This document shows positions 1-11,854 of a stretch of DNA of 64,000 nt, in pieces. A program made the translations under genes and the position numbers. Each line of letters opens with the position of its first letter. Within the stretch, counting starts at the first letter, position 1. The stretch comes from Manis javanica (Eukaryota > Chordata > Mammalia > Pholidota > Manidae): the NCBI RefSeq assembly GCF_040802235.1, contig NC_133164.1:89520302-89584301 (forward strand). Reading direction: 5' to 3'. The notes beneath the pieces were generated by a model that was not told the origin of the DNA, searched no databases, and saw only the letters and a list, made by a program, of their open reading frames with translations.

Positions 1-163
1 GAACAATAGGAAATGAAGAAGAGCTGGGCTTTTGGGGGTGAAGTGTGTGTGGGGGGGGTGTCCTAAGATGCAACCAGCTGCACACTATACCTTCTGAGCC
101 AGTTGCTGACTGGGCTTGTAGTTCTGTCTGCTGCTTACTATTTTTTTCCTGCTTTCCCCTCTT

Positions 164-379
164 GTATTAGTCAGCTCAGGCTGCCATAACAAAAATACCA
201 CAGCCTGGGTAGCTTAATCACCAGAAATTTATATTTCATGGTCTGGAGACCAAAGAGTCCAAGATCAAGGTTCTGGACAGTTCATTGTCTGGCGAGGGCC
301 CGCCTACCAGGTACAGCCACCTTCTCATTCTCACCACGTGCTTGAGTGGCCTTTCCTTGGTGCGTGCGTGCGTGCGTGC

Positions 380-419
<40 letters not shown>

Positions 420-672
420 TGGAGAGAGAGAGAGAGAAGGAAAGAGGGGGAAGGGGGTAGGGGAAGAGGCGGCGAGGGGGAGATCTGTCTCACTTCCTCT
501 TCATCTTTCTCTTCCTACAAAGCCACCAATGTTGTTGGATTAAGGCCACACCCTCATGATCTCACTTAACCTTAACTGCCTCCTACAAGCCCCATCTCTG
601 AATTAGCTAACGTTGGGGGTTAGGGCTTCAAGATGTAAATCTGGGGGGACACAATTCAGTCCACAGCACCCT
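164..672 (-). mobile_element. MLT1-type MaLR LTR, antisense, with (TG)n/(GA)n expansion
   Basis: The plus strand begins GTATTAGTCAGCTCAGGCTG and ends GGACACAATTCAGTCCACAG, the two ends of an inverted MLT1 LTR. Inside it, 361-445 is a TGCG/TG run passing into a GA run, about 85 bp of simple repeat that has expanded from the LTR's own purine-rich segment. Positions 1-163 hold nothing I recognise. Confidence 0.8.
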
Positions 673-1249
673 TCCTTCTGCTCAGGGTTTCATTATGACT
701 TTTGTGGCCCTAGGTACCTTTGCCTTTGCGGGCCTCTTCCTCCTTCCAAAATGACGACTTACTATTGCATTGGTATAAAGACAAATATAATCCAGGCTGG
801 CTTCATTATTATATATTCATTATTATCATAGTTTTATGTTTATTTTAAAAGAAATTAAAATGAGAACATTTTCATGGGATCTTAAAAGTATCAGAGGCCC
901 CAGGCACCGTGTCTGCTGTGCCTAATGGGGAAGTCAACTCCATTTTTGCTGCTAATGTTAGACAACTCCCTGTAGTATTCACAGGCATTGGAAGCTTTGC
1001 TGACAGACTGCCCCGGACAAGGTTCAGGCCCAGCATCTGGACCTGGTTCTGAAAGAAGCACCTGTGGCTAGTAGGAGGCTGTCCAGGTGAACACAGGGAA
1101 CAAGAGTAGGTGACCAGCTCATACCTCTCCTCCTCTGTCAGGCTACACATTGCCAGTACATCTTGGGAAAATTCACATGCCTGGAGTTAATGCTTCTGTC
1201 AAAACCCTCAGGAGTTTCAGGTTGAGCATTTTTGAGACCCTTTATTTGG
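673..1249. other. no recognised feature
   Basis: This is intergenic sequence of mixed composition. I see no coding character and no repeat family that I can name. Confidence 0.5.
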
Positions 1250-2255
1250 TAATAAACATTTTTCTTTTTTACTTGTTTATCAAGATATAAAGTATGCAAA
1301 GCATGCATGTACATCCTGATGAGTTTTTACATATTCTACACTTTTATTACTTATCTATTACTATACAACCAATTATCCCCAAACTCAATGGATTAAAAGA
1401 ACAACATTTATTCTGTTATATTTTCTGTCAGTCAGAGATTTGGGTGGTTCTGGCTCAGGTTCCCTAATGAGGTGTGGTCAAGGTGCCCACCCAGGCCAGC
1501 GTCATATGAAGGCTTGACTAGGGATGGAGGTGCAAGCTGCTGCTGGCAGGAGGCCTCCATTCCTGGCCCGTGTCCTTCTCCATAAGGCTGCTTGAGTGTC
1601 CTCAAGCCTTGGCAGCTGGCTTCCTCCAGACTGAGTGATCCAAGAGAGAGGAAGGCAGAGCCCATGTCTTTTATGATCTAACCTCAAAAGCGACATGCCA
1701 TCACTTTTGCCATATTCTGCTCATCACACAGACCAGTCCTGATACAATGCAAGGGGAGGACTACGCAAGGGTAAGAACTCCAGGGGAGAGGAGCATAGGG
1801 GGCCTCCGTGGAGGCTTGCTGTCACATCTCAAGTCCATGTAGCCACCACCCCAAGGAAGGCTGTAGAACGTTTTCAGCACTCCAGAAGGCTCCCACACCT
1901 TTGCCCAGTCAATATCATCACCCACCTCCAACCAAGAGGGAGGCACTATTCTGATTTCCATCACCATAAACTGGGTTTGTCTGCTCTTGAACTTCATGTA
2001 GATGGAATCATGCTCCTTTGTGTCTGGCTTCTTTCACTCAGCATTGTGAGATGTGTGAATGAGAGACTTACACTGTTCAGTAGTTCTTTCTGCTCTATTG
2101 CTGAGTCATATTCTGTGGTGTAAAAACACCACAGCGAACATTTGGGTTGTTTCCAGTTTGGGCTATTATAAACGAAGTTGCTATGAACATTCTTGTGCCT
2201 GTCTTTTGTGTGAAATATGCATTCCATTCTTTTGGGTTCTGCAATAGACTTTTAA
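1250..2255 (-). mobile_element. old L1 3' fragment, antisense, with an inserted LTR-like repeat
   Basis: The flanks (about 1250-1340 and 1840-2255) match the degenerate L1 ORF2-end and 3' UTR type, with TTTGTGTCTGGCTTCTTTCA and TTTGGGTTGTTTCCAGTTTG visible on the plus strand. The middle (about 1345-1835) is an interspersed repeat of MaLR/ERVL-LTR character; its family assignment is uncertain. The two L1 halves are consistent with one element split by a later insertion. Confidence 0.65.
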
Positions 2256-3087
2256 AACTCCATACTGTGGAGCAAGCCAAATTTTCCTGACATCTGCACT
2301 TAAAATAGCTTATAGCTATTATTCATGCCTTAAGTGCCAATGGTTATGACTCAGAAATGGGGCATTGTTAGTCAGACTTATGGTAAAATATTATTCGCCC
2401 TAGTAAGCATACTTGAATTGCTAATTAATGCAGTCTTGGTTTGGGGTGTCACTTCTGCTCAGGTAGGATGCTGCCTGTGTGGGAACGGCTTGAAAGCTGG
2501 CACTGAGTGTTTCACACGGGTATTCCCCTCTGTGGAGGATTCAGTCACACGATGTTGGTTTCCTTTGCCTGGGGTAGTTTTTGGTCTAATCTTTCCTAAA
2601 ACAGGGAGTCCAGCTCCTGTAAACTGAAGACTTTCTTTCTAAGGATATTCTTAAAAGCCCAACTGTAGAAAGTGGCAATGATAACACATTTCCCTCATTA
2701 AAAATGAGGAGGTGAAATCCTAGTAAGGGAGGAAGAAAAGACCAAAGATAGGAGAAGTATTCTCTTGACAGAGATAAAGCTGCCACGGCAAGGCATCTGA
2801 GGACCGAAGATCGTCAATTAACTTCCCTCAATTGCTAAAACATGACTTCACTCATTTTAAAATTTGACATAAAAGCATTGCTAAAAATAAGGATAAAAGC
2901 ACCAGGAAAAGATGCAAAGACTTTCCAGACCTCCTAAAGCATACATTATTTAACTGAGAGCTAATAGAGTCAGAGATCCTGGAGAAAATCCCTGGAGAAA
3001 TTGCTAGTTTATCTCAGTGTGTTCAGTACATTGAGTGGAGTAAAGACCTCTGACCCTCAGCCAGAGGAACATGAAATGAATCATTGT
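2256..3087. other. no recognised feature
   Basis: This is intergenic sequence upstream of the L1 poly(A) end. It has no coding character and no named repeat that I can support. Confidence 0.5.
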
Positions 3088-3111
3088 CATTTTTTTTTTT
3101 TTTTTTTTTTT

Positions 3112-5285
3112 GAGAGGGCATCTCTCATATTTATTGATCAAATGGTTGTTAACAACAATAAAATTCAGTATAGGGGGGTCAATGCTCAATGTACAATCAT
3201 TAATCCATCTCAAGCCTAATTCTCGTCAGTCTCCAATCTTCTGAAGCATAACGAACAAGTTCTTACATGGTGAACGAATTCTTACAGAGTGAATAAATTC
3301 TTACATGGTGAACAGTACAAGGGCATTCATCACAGAAACTTTCGGTTTTGATCATGCAATATGACCTATAAACCATCAGGTCAAATATGAATATTCATTT
3401 GATTTTTGTACTTGATTTATATGTTGATCCCACATTTCTCCTATTATTATTATTATTTTTATTTTTAATAAAATGCTGAAGTGGTAGGTAGATGCAAGAT
3501 AAAGGTAGAAAACATAGTTTAGTGCTGTAAGAAGGCAAATGTAGATGATCAGATGATCAGGTGTGTGCCTATGGACTAAGTATTAATCCAGGCTAGACAA
3601 GGGCAGCAAGACATCCACGGATGCAGAAGATTTCTCTCAAAGCAGGGGGGGTGAGGTTCTGAGCCTCACCTCTGTTGATCCCCAAATTCTCACCTGATGG
3701 CCCCCCTGCGACTGTGCCTGTCTTAGGTTGTTCCTCCCTTGAGGAATCTTACCCGTCTCTGGCTAACCAGTCATCTTCCGGGGCCATACAGGGAAATGTA
3801 AAGTTGGTAAGTGAGAGAGAAGCCATATTGTTTGCAAAGGTTAGCTTTTAACTTCTTTGCAGATTTATGCCCTGTGGCTTCTATGCCCAGCACTTGTCTC
3901 GAGGTATCTTTACCACCTGGAGGAATTATGATACTCGGTAAATTCGATATGAGGCACGAATTCTATTTAAGGTTTGTAATTAGGAAGGAAGAAGAAAAGC
4001 TATAGATGTAGCATATGAAGGAAACTTGGGAGGATTGATTATTTCTTTGACATATCTTCTTGTATAGTACCTTAAGTATGTACAGGTTTTAAACTACTAA
4101 CTAATTTGCACACACATATTAACATAATAGGAATACGGTGACATAAACAAAGCAAATCTATAATTACCAGCCATCTCCAGTGAAGCCAAGAAAACCATTT
4201 AGGCACCCTAGGCATTTGTGAAAATTTATCTATGATATGATGGATATTTTCGAACTGTACTTGAACCATCAGACAAATTAAAGCAGCCCATTTCTGGGAT
4301 CTGTTCACATCCCATATGTTCTTTTAACCATAGATAGTCTATAGTCATGAGATTTTGGGGTGCTACAACTTGCACCCCTCCCAACTCCTGGTTGAGTTCC
4401 AACAGTACAGATCCAGTCAAATTCGTTGTCTCACTGTATGCACATGCCAGCCTAGACATCTCCCTCCTCCTTCTTATGGCAAGTCCAGGAGACGGTGGGC
4501 TGGATGCAGCCACAACCGCAGCATCGTCCGGATCCCTGTGGAGGCTTTTTGATGATCATCCCCCGGCACGAGTCCTCCAGAGAGTGCTGATGCCGGAAGC
4601 TCCTCCTCATATCGTATCTTAGTTCATTTTCTGGGTATCCAAGCTAGGCCTTGATCTTCTGCCTAGAAACAAACAGACCCTTTGCCCACACTTTGATATG
4701 CCCTCTATACCACTGTGCAGAACTCATTGGAGGTCAGCACACAGTAACTGCTTTTTTTTTTTTTTTTTAATTAAGAGAAAGGAATATTATCAGAAAAGAG
4801 TACCTCCATAGCTGATCATCTGACACCCTTTAAGTGATCAACATTAAGGATATTTAAAGCATGCGTTGATCTTTGATTTACCAATAGTTTTATCCTGTTA
4901 AGGAGTAATCCCCCTTTTCTTTCTTTCTTTCTTTTTTTTTTTTAAATTTTTAATCTACACTTACCTGAAGAATACTATGTTTACTATGCTCTCCCCTATA
5001 TCAGGTCCCCCCTAACAACCACATTACGGTTACTGTCCATCAGCTTAGCAAAATGTGGTAGAGTCACTACTTGTCCTCTCTGTGTTGTGCAGCCCACCCT
5101 CCCCTTTCTCCCTCCCCCCCATGCATGCTAATCTTAATACCCCCCTTCTTCTTCCCCCCCCTTATCCCTCCCTGCCCACCCATCCTCCCCAGTTCCTTTC
5201 CCTTTGGTACCTGTTAGTCCATTTTTGGGTTCTGTAATTCTGCTGCTGTTTTGTTCCTTCAGTTTTTCCTTTGTTCCTATACTCC
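3112..5285 (-). other. L1 3' UTR, unusually long (2.2 kb)
   Basis: Sequence between the ORF2 stop and the poly(A) tail. Just after ORF2 (about 5090-5180) the minus strand is a G-rich polypurine run, the conserved tract of mammalian L1 3' UTRs that can form G-quadruplexes. The remainder includes two T-runs (about 4751-4768 and 4920-4941) and ends in a near-terminal AATAAA. Human L1 3' UTRs are about 0.5 kb. I associate the terminal sequence with pangolin L1s from memory only. Confidence 0.75.
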
Positions 5286-8200
5286 TCAGATGAGTGAAAT
5301 CATTTGGTATTTCTCTTTCTCCGCTTGGCTTATTTCACTGAGCATAATACTCTCCAGCTCCATCCATGTTGCTGCAAATGGTTGGATTTTTCCACTTCTT
5401 ATGGCTGAGTAGTATTCCATTGTGTATATGTACCACATCTTCTTTATCCATTCATCTACAGATGGACATTTAGGTTGCTTCCAATTCTTGGCTATTGTAA
5501 ATAGTGCTGCGATAAACATAGGAGTGCATCTGTCTTTCTCAAACTTGATTGCTGTGTTCTTAGGGTAAATTCCTAGGAGTGGAATTCCTGGGTCAAATGG
5601 TAGGTCTGTTTTGAGCATTTTGATGCACCTCCATACTGCTTTCCACAATGGTTGAACTAATTTACATTCCCACCAGCAGTGTAGGAGGGTTCCCCTTTCT
5701 CCACAGCCTCGCCAACATTTGTTGTTGTTTGTCTTTTGGATGGCAGCTATCCTTACTGGTGTGAGGTGATACCTCATTGTAGTTTTAATTTGCATTTCTC
5801 TGATAATTAGCGATGTGGAGCATCTTTTCATGTGTCTCTTGGCCATCTGTATTTCTTTTTTGGAGAACTGTCTGTTCAGTTCCTCTGCCCATTTTTTAAT
5901 TGGGTTATTTGTTTTTTGTTTGTTGAGGCGTGTGAGCTCTTTATATATTCTGGACGTCAAGCCTTTATCAGATCTGTCATTTTCAAATATATTCTCCCAT
6001 ACTGTAGGGTTCCTTTTTGTTCTATTGATGGTGTCTTTCGCTGTACAGAAGCTTTTCAGCTTAATGTAGTCCCACTTGCTCATTTTTGCTGTTGTTTTCC
6101 TTGCCCGGGGAGATATGTTCAAGAAGAGATCACTCATGTTTATGTCTAAGAGGTTTTTGCCTATGTTTTTTTCCAAGAGTTTAATGGTTTCGTGACTTAC
6201 ATTCAGGTCTTTGATCCATTTTGAGTTTACCTTTGTATATGGGGTTAGACAATGGTCCAGTTTCATTCTCCTACATGTAGCTGTCCAGTTTTGCCAGCAC
6301 CATCTGTTGAAGAGACTGTCATTTTGCCATTGTATGTCCATGGCTCCTTTATCAAATATTAATTGACCATATATGTTTGGGTTAATTTCTGGGGTCTCTA
6401 ATCTGTTCCACTGGTCTGTGGCTCTGTTCTTGTGCCAGTACCAAATTGTCTTGATTACTATGGCTTTGTAGTAGAGCTTGAAGTTGGGGAGTGAGATCCC
6501 CCCTACTTTATACTTCTTTTTCAGGATTGCTTTGGCTATTCGGGGTCTTTGGTGTTTCCATATGAATTTTTGAATTATTTGTTCCAATTCATTGAAGAAT
6601 GTTGCTGGTAATTTGAGAGGGATTGCATCAAATTTGTATATTGCTTTCGGCAGGATGGCCATTTTGACGATATTAATTCTTCCTAGCCATGAGCATGGGA
6701 TGAGTTTCCATTTATTAGTGTCCCCTTTAATTTCTCTTAAGAGTGACTTGTAGTTTTCAGAGTATAAGTCTTTCACTTCCTTGGTTAGGTTTATTCCTAG
6801 GTATTTTATTCTTTTTGATGCAATGGTGAATGGAATTGTTTTCCTGATTTCTCTTTCTATTGATTCGTTGTTAGTGTATAGGAAAGCTACAGATTTCTGT
6901 GTGTTGATTTTGTATCCTGCAACTTTGCTGTATTCCGATATCAGTTCTAGTAGTTTTGGAGTGGAGTCTTTAGGGTTTTTTATGTACAGTATCATATCAT
7001 CTGCAAATAGTGACAGTTTAACTTCTTCTTTACCAATCTGGATTCCTTGTATTTCTTTGTTTTGTCTGATTGCCGTGGCTAGGACCTCCAGTACTATGTT
7101 AAATAACAGTGGGGAGAGTGGGCATCCCTGTCTGGTTCCCGATCTCAGTGGAAATGCTTTCAGCTTCTCGCTGTTCAGTATAATGCTGGCTGTGGGTTTA
7201 TCATATATGGCCTTTATTATGTTGAGGTACTTGCCCTCTATTCCCATTTTGCTGAGAGTTTTTATCATGAATGGATGTTGAATTTTGTCAAATGCTTTTT
7301 CAGCATCTATGGAGATGATCATGTGGTTTTTGTCTTTCTTTTTGTTGATGTGGTGGATGATGTTGATGGATTTTCGAATGTTGTACCATCCTTGCATCCC
7401 TGGGATGAACCCCACTTGGTCATGGTGTATGATCCTTTTGATATACTGTTGAATTCTGTTTGCTAATATTTTATTGAGTATTTTTGCATCTACATTCATC
7501 AGGGATATTGGTCTGTAATTTTCTTTTTTGGTGGGGTCTTTTCCTGGTTTTGGTATTAGGGTGATGTTGGCTTCATAGAATGAGTTTGGGAGTATTCCCT
7601 CTTCTTCTATTTTTTGGAACACTTTAAGGAGAATGGGTATTATGTCTTCTCTGTGTGTCTGATAAAATTCCGAGGTAAATCCGTCCGGCCCCGGGGTTTT
7701 GTTCTTGGGTAGTTTTTTGATTACTGTTTCAATTTCTTTGCTTGTAATTGGTTTGTTTAACTTTTGTGTTTCTTCCTTGGTCAGTCTTGGAAGGTTGTAT
7801 TTTTCTAGGAAGTTGTCCATTTCTTCTAGGTTTTCCAGCTTGTTGGCATATAGGTTTTCATAGTAGTCTTTAATAATTCTTTGTATTTCTGTGGAGTCTG
7901 TCGTGATTTTTCCATTCTCATTTCTGATTATGTTGATTTGTGTTGACTCTCTTTTTCTCTTAATAAGTTGGGCTAGAGGCTTATCTATTTTGTTTATTTT
8001 CTCAAAGAACCAGCTCTTGGTTTCGTTGATTTTTGCTATTGTTTTATTCTTCTCAATTTTGTTTATTTCTTCTCTGATCTTTATTATGTCCCTCCTTCTG
8101 CTGACTTTAGGCCTCATTTGTTCTTCTTTTTCCAGTTTTAATAATTGTGATGTTAGACTATTCATTTGGGATTGTTCTTCCTTCTTCAAGTGTGCCTGGA

Positions 8201-9128
8201 TTGCTATATACTTTCCTCTTAAGACTGCTTTCGCTGCATCCCACAGAAGTTGGGGCTTAGTGTTGTTGTTGTCATTTGTTTCTATATATTCCTTGATCTC
8301 TATTTTGATTTGTTCATTGATCCATTGATTATTTAGTAGCATGTTGTTAAGCCTCCATGTGTTTGTGAGCCTTTTTGTTTTCTTTGTAGAATTTATTTCT
8401 ACTTTCATACCTTTGTGGTCTGAAAAATTGGTTGGTAGAATTTCAATATTGTGGAATTTACTGAGGCTCTTTTTGTGAGCTAGTATGTGGTCTATTCTGG
8501 AGAATGTTCCATGTGCACTTGAGAAGAATGTATATCCTGTTGCTTTTGGATGTAAAGTTCTATAGATGTCTATTAGGTCCATCTGTTCTAGTGTGTTGTT
8601 CAGTGCCTGTGTGTCTTTACTTATTTTCTGCCCGGTGGATCTATCCTTTGCGGTGAGTGGTGTGTTGAAGTCTCCTACAATGAATGCATTGCAGTCTATT
8701 TCCCTCTTTAGTTCTGTTAGTATTTGCTTCACATATGCTGGTGCTCCTGTATTGGGTGCATATATATTTAGAATGGTTATATCCTCTTGTTGGACTAAGC
8801 CCTTTATCATTATGTAGTGGCCTTCTTTATCTCTTGTTACTTTCTTTGTTTTGAAGTCTATTTTGTCTGATATTAGTACTGCAACCCCTGCTTTCTTCTC
8901 ACTGTTGTTTCCCTGAAATATGTTTTTCCATCCCTTGACTTTTAGTCTATGCTTATCTTTGGGTTTAAGGTGAGTTTCTTGTAAGCAGCATATAGATGGG
9001 TCTTGCTTTTTTATCCATTCTATTACTCTATGTCTTTTGATTGGTGCATTAAGTCCATTTACATTTAGGGTGACTATTGAAAGATATGTACTTATTGCCA
9101 TTGCAGGCTTTAGATTCGTGGTTACCAA
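5286..9128 (-). CDS. L1 ORF2 protein, endonuclease and reverse transcriptase (1280 aa)
   Basis: ORF2p nicks target DNA and copies L1 RNA in place (target-primed reverse transcription). The N-terminal endonuclease has [14 protein letters not shown] at 20-33, QETH with the catalytic Glu at about 51, VGDFNT near 151-156 and SDHKG near 236-240. The reverse-transcriptase core has the FADD active site ([10 protein letters not shown], near residue 705) and [13 protein letters not shown] upstream. The C-terminal Cys-rich domain reads [18 protein letters not shown] near 1140-1160, with all its Cys and His present. The length is about that of human ORF2p (1275 aa). Met1 or Met10 could be the start; Met10 brings the N-terminus close to the human length. 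All motifs are intact. Confidence 0.96.
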   Translation of the reverse strand: MVTTNLKPAMAISTYLSIVTLNVNGLNAPIKRHRVIEWIKKQDPSICCLQETHLKPKDKHRLKVKGWKNIFQGNNSEKKAGVAVLISDKIDFKTKKVTRDKEGHYIMIKGLVQQEDITILNIYAPNTGAPAYVKQILTELKREIDCNAFIVGDFNTPLTAKDRSTGQKISKDTQALNNTLEQMDLIDIYRTLHPKATGYTFFSSAHGTFSRIDHILAHKKSLSKFHNIEILPTNFSDHKGMKVEINSTKKTKRLTNTWRLNNMLLNNQWINEQIKIEIKEYIETNDNNNTKPQLLWDAAKAVLRGKYIAIQAHLKKEEQSQMNSLTSQLLKLEKEEQMRPKVSRRRDIIKIREEINKIEKNKTIAKINETKSWFFEKINKIDKPLAQLIKRKRESTQINIIRNENGKITTDSTEIQRIIKDYYENLYANKLENLEEMDNFLEKYNLPRLTKEETQKLNKPITSKEIETVIKKLPKNKTPGPDGFTSEFYQTHREDIIPILLKVFQKIEEEGILPNSFYEANITLIPKPGKDPTKKENYRPISLMNVDAKILNKILANRIQQYIKRIIHHDQVGFIPGMQGWYNIRKSINIIHHINKKKDKNHMIISIDAEKAFDKIQHPFMIKTLSKMGIEGKYLNIIKAIYDKPTASIILNSEKLKAFPLRSGTRQGCPLSPLLFNIVLEVLATAIRQNKEIQGIQIGKEEVKLSLFADDMILYIKNPKDSTPKLLELISEYSKVAGYKINTQKSVAFLYTNNESIEREIRKTIPFTIASKRIKYLGINLTKEVKDLYSENYKSLLREIKGDTNKWKLIPCSWLGRINIVKMAILPKAIYKFDAIPLKLPATFFNELEQIIQKFIWKHQRPRIAKAILKKKYKVGGISLPNFKLYYKAIVIKTIWYWHKNRATDQWNRLETPEINPNIYGQLIFDKGAMDIQWQNDSLFNRWCWQNWTATCRRMKLDHCLTPYTKVNSKWIKDLNVSHETIKLLEKNIGKNLLDINMSDLFLNISPRARKTTAKMSKWDYIKLKSFCTAKDTINRTKRNPTVWENIFENDRSDKGLTSRIYKELTRLNKQKTNNPIKKWAEELNRQFSKKEIQMAKRHMKRCSTSLIIREMQIKTTMRYHLTPVRIAAIQKTNNNKCWRGCGERGTLLHCWWECKLVQPLWKAVWRCIKMLKTDLPFDPGIPLLGIYPKNTAIKFEKDRCTPMFIAALFTIAKNWKQPKCPSVDEWIKKMWYIYTMEYYSAIRSGKIQPFAATWMELESIMLSEISQAEKEKYQMISLI

Positions 9129-9296
9129 AGGTTCAAGGTTAGCTTCTTTAGTATCTTACTGCCTAACTTAGCTCGCTTATTGAGCTGTTATATACACTGT
9201 CTGGAGAGTCTTTTCTTCTCTCCCTTCTTATTCCTCCTCCTCCATTCTTCATATGTTGTGTGTTTTGTTCTGTGCTCTTTTTAGGGGTGCTCCCAT

Positions 9297-10220
9297 CTAG
9301 AGCAGTCCCTGTAGGATGCCCTGTAGAGGTGGTTTGTGGGAAGCAAATTCCCTCAGCTTTTGCTTGTCTGGGAATTGTTTGATCCCACCATCATATTTAA
9401 ATGATAGTCGTGCTGGATACAGTATCCTTGGTTCAAGGCCCTTCTGTTTCATTGCATTAAGTATATCATGCCATTCTCTTCTGGCCTGTAGGGTTTCTGT
9501 TGAGAAGTCTGATGTTAGCCTGATTGGTTTTCCTTTATAGGTGACCTTTTTCTCTCTAGCTGCCTTTAAAACTCTTTCCTTGTCCTTGATCTTTGCCATT
9601 TTAATTATTATGTGTCTTGGTGTTGTCCTCCTTGGATCCTTTCTGTTGGGGGTTCTGTATAATTCCATGGTCTGTTCGATTATTTCCTCCCCCAGTTTGG
9701 GGAAGTTTTCAGCAATTATTTCTTCAAAGACACTTTCTATCCCTTTTCCTCTTTCTTCCTCTTCTGGTATCCCTATAATACGAATGTTTTTCCTTTTGTA
9801 TTGGTCACATATTTCTCTTAGTGTTGTTTCATTCCTGGAGATCCTTTTATCTCTCTCTATGTCAGCTTCTATACGTTCCTGTTCTCTGGCTTCTATTCCT
9901 TCAATGGCCTCTTGCATCTTATCCATTCTGCTTATAAATCCTTCCAGGGATTGTTTCACTTCTGTGATCTCTTTCCTGACATCTGTGATCTCCTTCCGGA
10001 CTTCATCCCACTGCTCTTGCATTTTTCTCTGCATCTCATCCCACTGCTCTTGCATTTTTCTCTGCATCTCATCCCATTGCTCTTGCATTTTTCTCTGCAT
10101 CTCTGTCAGCATGTTCATGATTTTTATTTTGAATTCTTTTTCAGGAAGACTAGTTAGGTCTGTCTCCTTCTCAGGTGTTGTCTCTGTGATCTTTGTCTGC
10201 CTGTAGTTTTGCCTTTTCAT
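9297..10220 (-). CDS. L1 ORF1 protein, RNA-binding chaperone (307 aa)
   Basis: ORF1p coats L1 RNA and forms trimers in the ribonucleoprotein particle that retrotransposes. The N-terminus (MKRQNYRQ) is basic. Residues about 35-125 form a coiled coil, including three identical 11-residue units EMQRKMQEQWD at 40-72 and two heptads (VRKEITD/VRKEITE) at about 74-87. The RNA-recognition domain follows (KRKNIRIIGIPEEEE near 140-155), then the C-terminal domain with ARREWHDIL and PARLSFKYDG. These are family-typical landmarks. Human ORF1p is about 338 aa, so this copy is slightly short. No stop or frameshift was seen. The start is the first Met, giving the usual MKR-like beginning. Confidence 0.95.
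   Translation of the reverse strand: MKRQNYRQTKITETTPEKETDLTSLPEKEFKIKIMNMLTEMQRKMQEQWDEMQRKMQEQWDEMQRKMQEQWDEVRKEITDVRKEITEVKQSLEGFISRMDKMQEAIEGIEAREQERIEADIERDKRISRNETTLREICDQYKRKNIRIIGIPEEEERGKGIESVFEEIIAENFPKLGEEIIEQTMELYRTPNRKDPRRTTPRHIIIKMAKIKDKERVLKAAREKKVTYKGKPIRLTSDFSTETLQARREWHDILNAMKQKGLEPRILYPARLSFKYDGGIKQFPDKQKLREFASHKPPLQGILQGLL
10005..10103 (-). repeat. 33-bp x 3 in-frame tandem repeat in L1 ORF1
   Basis: Three consecutive 33-nt units encode EMQRKMQEQWD three times, with only one silent difference apparent. Units of 11 residues preserve the reading frame but not the 7-residue heptad register, although 11-residue (hendecad) units are compatible with coiled coils. It lies in the coiled-coil domain. 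Confidence 0.95.
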
Positions 10221-11854
10221 GGTGATAGAGATAGTTTGCAGAGCTGGTACAAGTGACCGCTGGAAGAGCTTCCCTTCTTGTTGGTTTGTAGCCTTTTCCT
10301 GGGAGAATAGCGACCTCTAGTGGCTTGTGCTGGGCAGCTGCGCGCAGACAGGGCTTCTGCTTCCTGCCCAGTTGCTTTGGGGTTTATCTCCACTGTTGCT
10401 GTGGGCTTGGCCTGGCTGGGGCTGTTCCTCCAAAATGGTGGAGCCCCGTTGGAGGGGGAGCAGCCAGGAGACTATTTATCTCCGTAAGGGGCCTCTGTGC
10501 TCCCTGCTGCCCAGGGGGTTAGAGTGCCCAGAGATCCCCAGATTCCCTGCTTCTGGTCTAAGTGACCTGTCCTGCCCCTTTAAGATTTCCAAAAAGCACT
10601 CTCCAAACCAAAACAACAGCAGCAACAATGAGAGAGGGAACAGAAAGAAAGAGAAAAAAAAAAAGGAAAAAAAGGGGAAAAACAAGCGATTTTTTTTTTT
10701 TTTTTTTTTGTCCTCAGGTGCCGGTCCCAGGCACCCGCTCACTGGTCCTGCTGCCCTGTCTCCCTAGCACCAGGGTCCCTGTCCTTTCAAGGCTTCCAAA
10801 AAGCACCCACCCACCGGTCCCTCAGGGAAGGAACGCTCAATATTCTTTGTCCTCAGGCACTGGTCCCACACACCCGCTCACCAGTCCCGCCGCCCTGCCT
10901 CCCTAGCACCGGGGTCCCTGTCCCTTCAAGGCTTCCAAAAAGCACTCGGCAAAAAGAGAGAAAAAAAAGGGGAAAAACGCGCGATTTCTTCCGTCCTCAG
11001 GTGCTGGTCTCAGGCACCCACCCACCGGTCCCACAGGGAAAAATGCGGGATATTCTTTGTCCTCAGGTGCCGGTCCCAGGCACCCGCTCACCAGTCCCGC
11101 CGCCCTGCCTCCCTAGCACCGGGGTCCCTGTCCCTTTTAGGCTTCCAAAAAGCACTCACAGAAAAGAGAAAAAAAAAAGGGGAAAAACGCGCGATTTCCT
11201 CTGTTCTCAAGTGCCGGTCTCAGGCACCCGCCCACCGGTCCCGCAGGGAAAAACGGGGGATATTCTTTGTCCTCAGGCGCCGGTCCCAGCCACCCGCTCA
11301 CCAGTCCCGCCACCGTGCCTCCCTAGCACTGGGGTCCCCGTCCCTTCAAGGCTTCCAAAAAGCGCTCGCCAAAAAGAGAAAAAAAAAAAAAAGGGGAAAA
11401 ACGCGCGACCTCCTCCGTCCTCAGGCACCGGTCTCAGGCACCCGCCCCCAGGTCTCGCAGGGAGAAACGCAGGATATTCTTTGTCCTCCGGCGCCGTTCC
11501 CAGGCACCTCCTCACCGGTCCCGCCACCCTGCCTCCCCAGCAACGGGGGCCCGTCCCTCTAAGGCTTCCAAAAAGCGCTCGCCAAAAAAAAAAAAAAAAA
11601 ACCGCTCCGGTTTCTCTCCACCCGCCGGGAGCCGGGGGGAGGGGCGCTCGGGTCCCGCCGGGCTGGGGCTTGTATCTTACCCCCTTCACAAGGCGCTGGG
11701 TTCTTGCAGGTGTGGATGTGGTCTGGATGTTGTCCTGTGTCCTGTGGTCTCTATTTTAGGAAGATTTTTCTTTGTTATATTTTCATAGCTCTATGTGTTT
11801 TTGGGAGGAGATTTCCACTGCTCTACTCACGCCGCCATCTTGGCTCCGCCCTCC
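10221..11854 (-). promoter_or_regulatory. L1 5' UTR/promoter with tandem ~210-bp monomers
   Basis: The region holds about four tandem units, each with GGCTTCCAAAAAGC, an A-rich run, CGCGCGA and CAGGCACCCGC blocks (plus-strand reading). GGCTTCC anchors at 10791, 10930, 11140, 11350 and 11563 give spacings of 139, 210, 210 and 213 bp. The promoter is GC- and CpG-rich, in contrast to the AT-rich body of the element. Monomer-repeat promoters are known for mouse L1 families. The A-runs differ in length between copies. Confidence 0.88.
11831..11847 (-). promoter_or_regulatory. YY1-like site at L1 5' end
   Basis: The minus strand reads GGAGCCAAGATGGCGGC within about 25 bp of the element's 5' end. 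It carries the AAGATGGC core of the YY1 site known from the start of human L1, where YY1 positions transcription at +1. Function here is inferred from position and motif. Confidence 0.6.

Noticed and set aside
5815..10206. Several plus-strand open frames of 60-220 residues
   Set aside because: They are antisense shadows of L1 ORF1 and ORF2.
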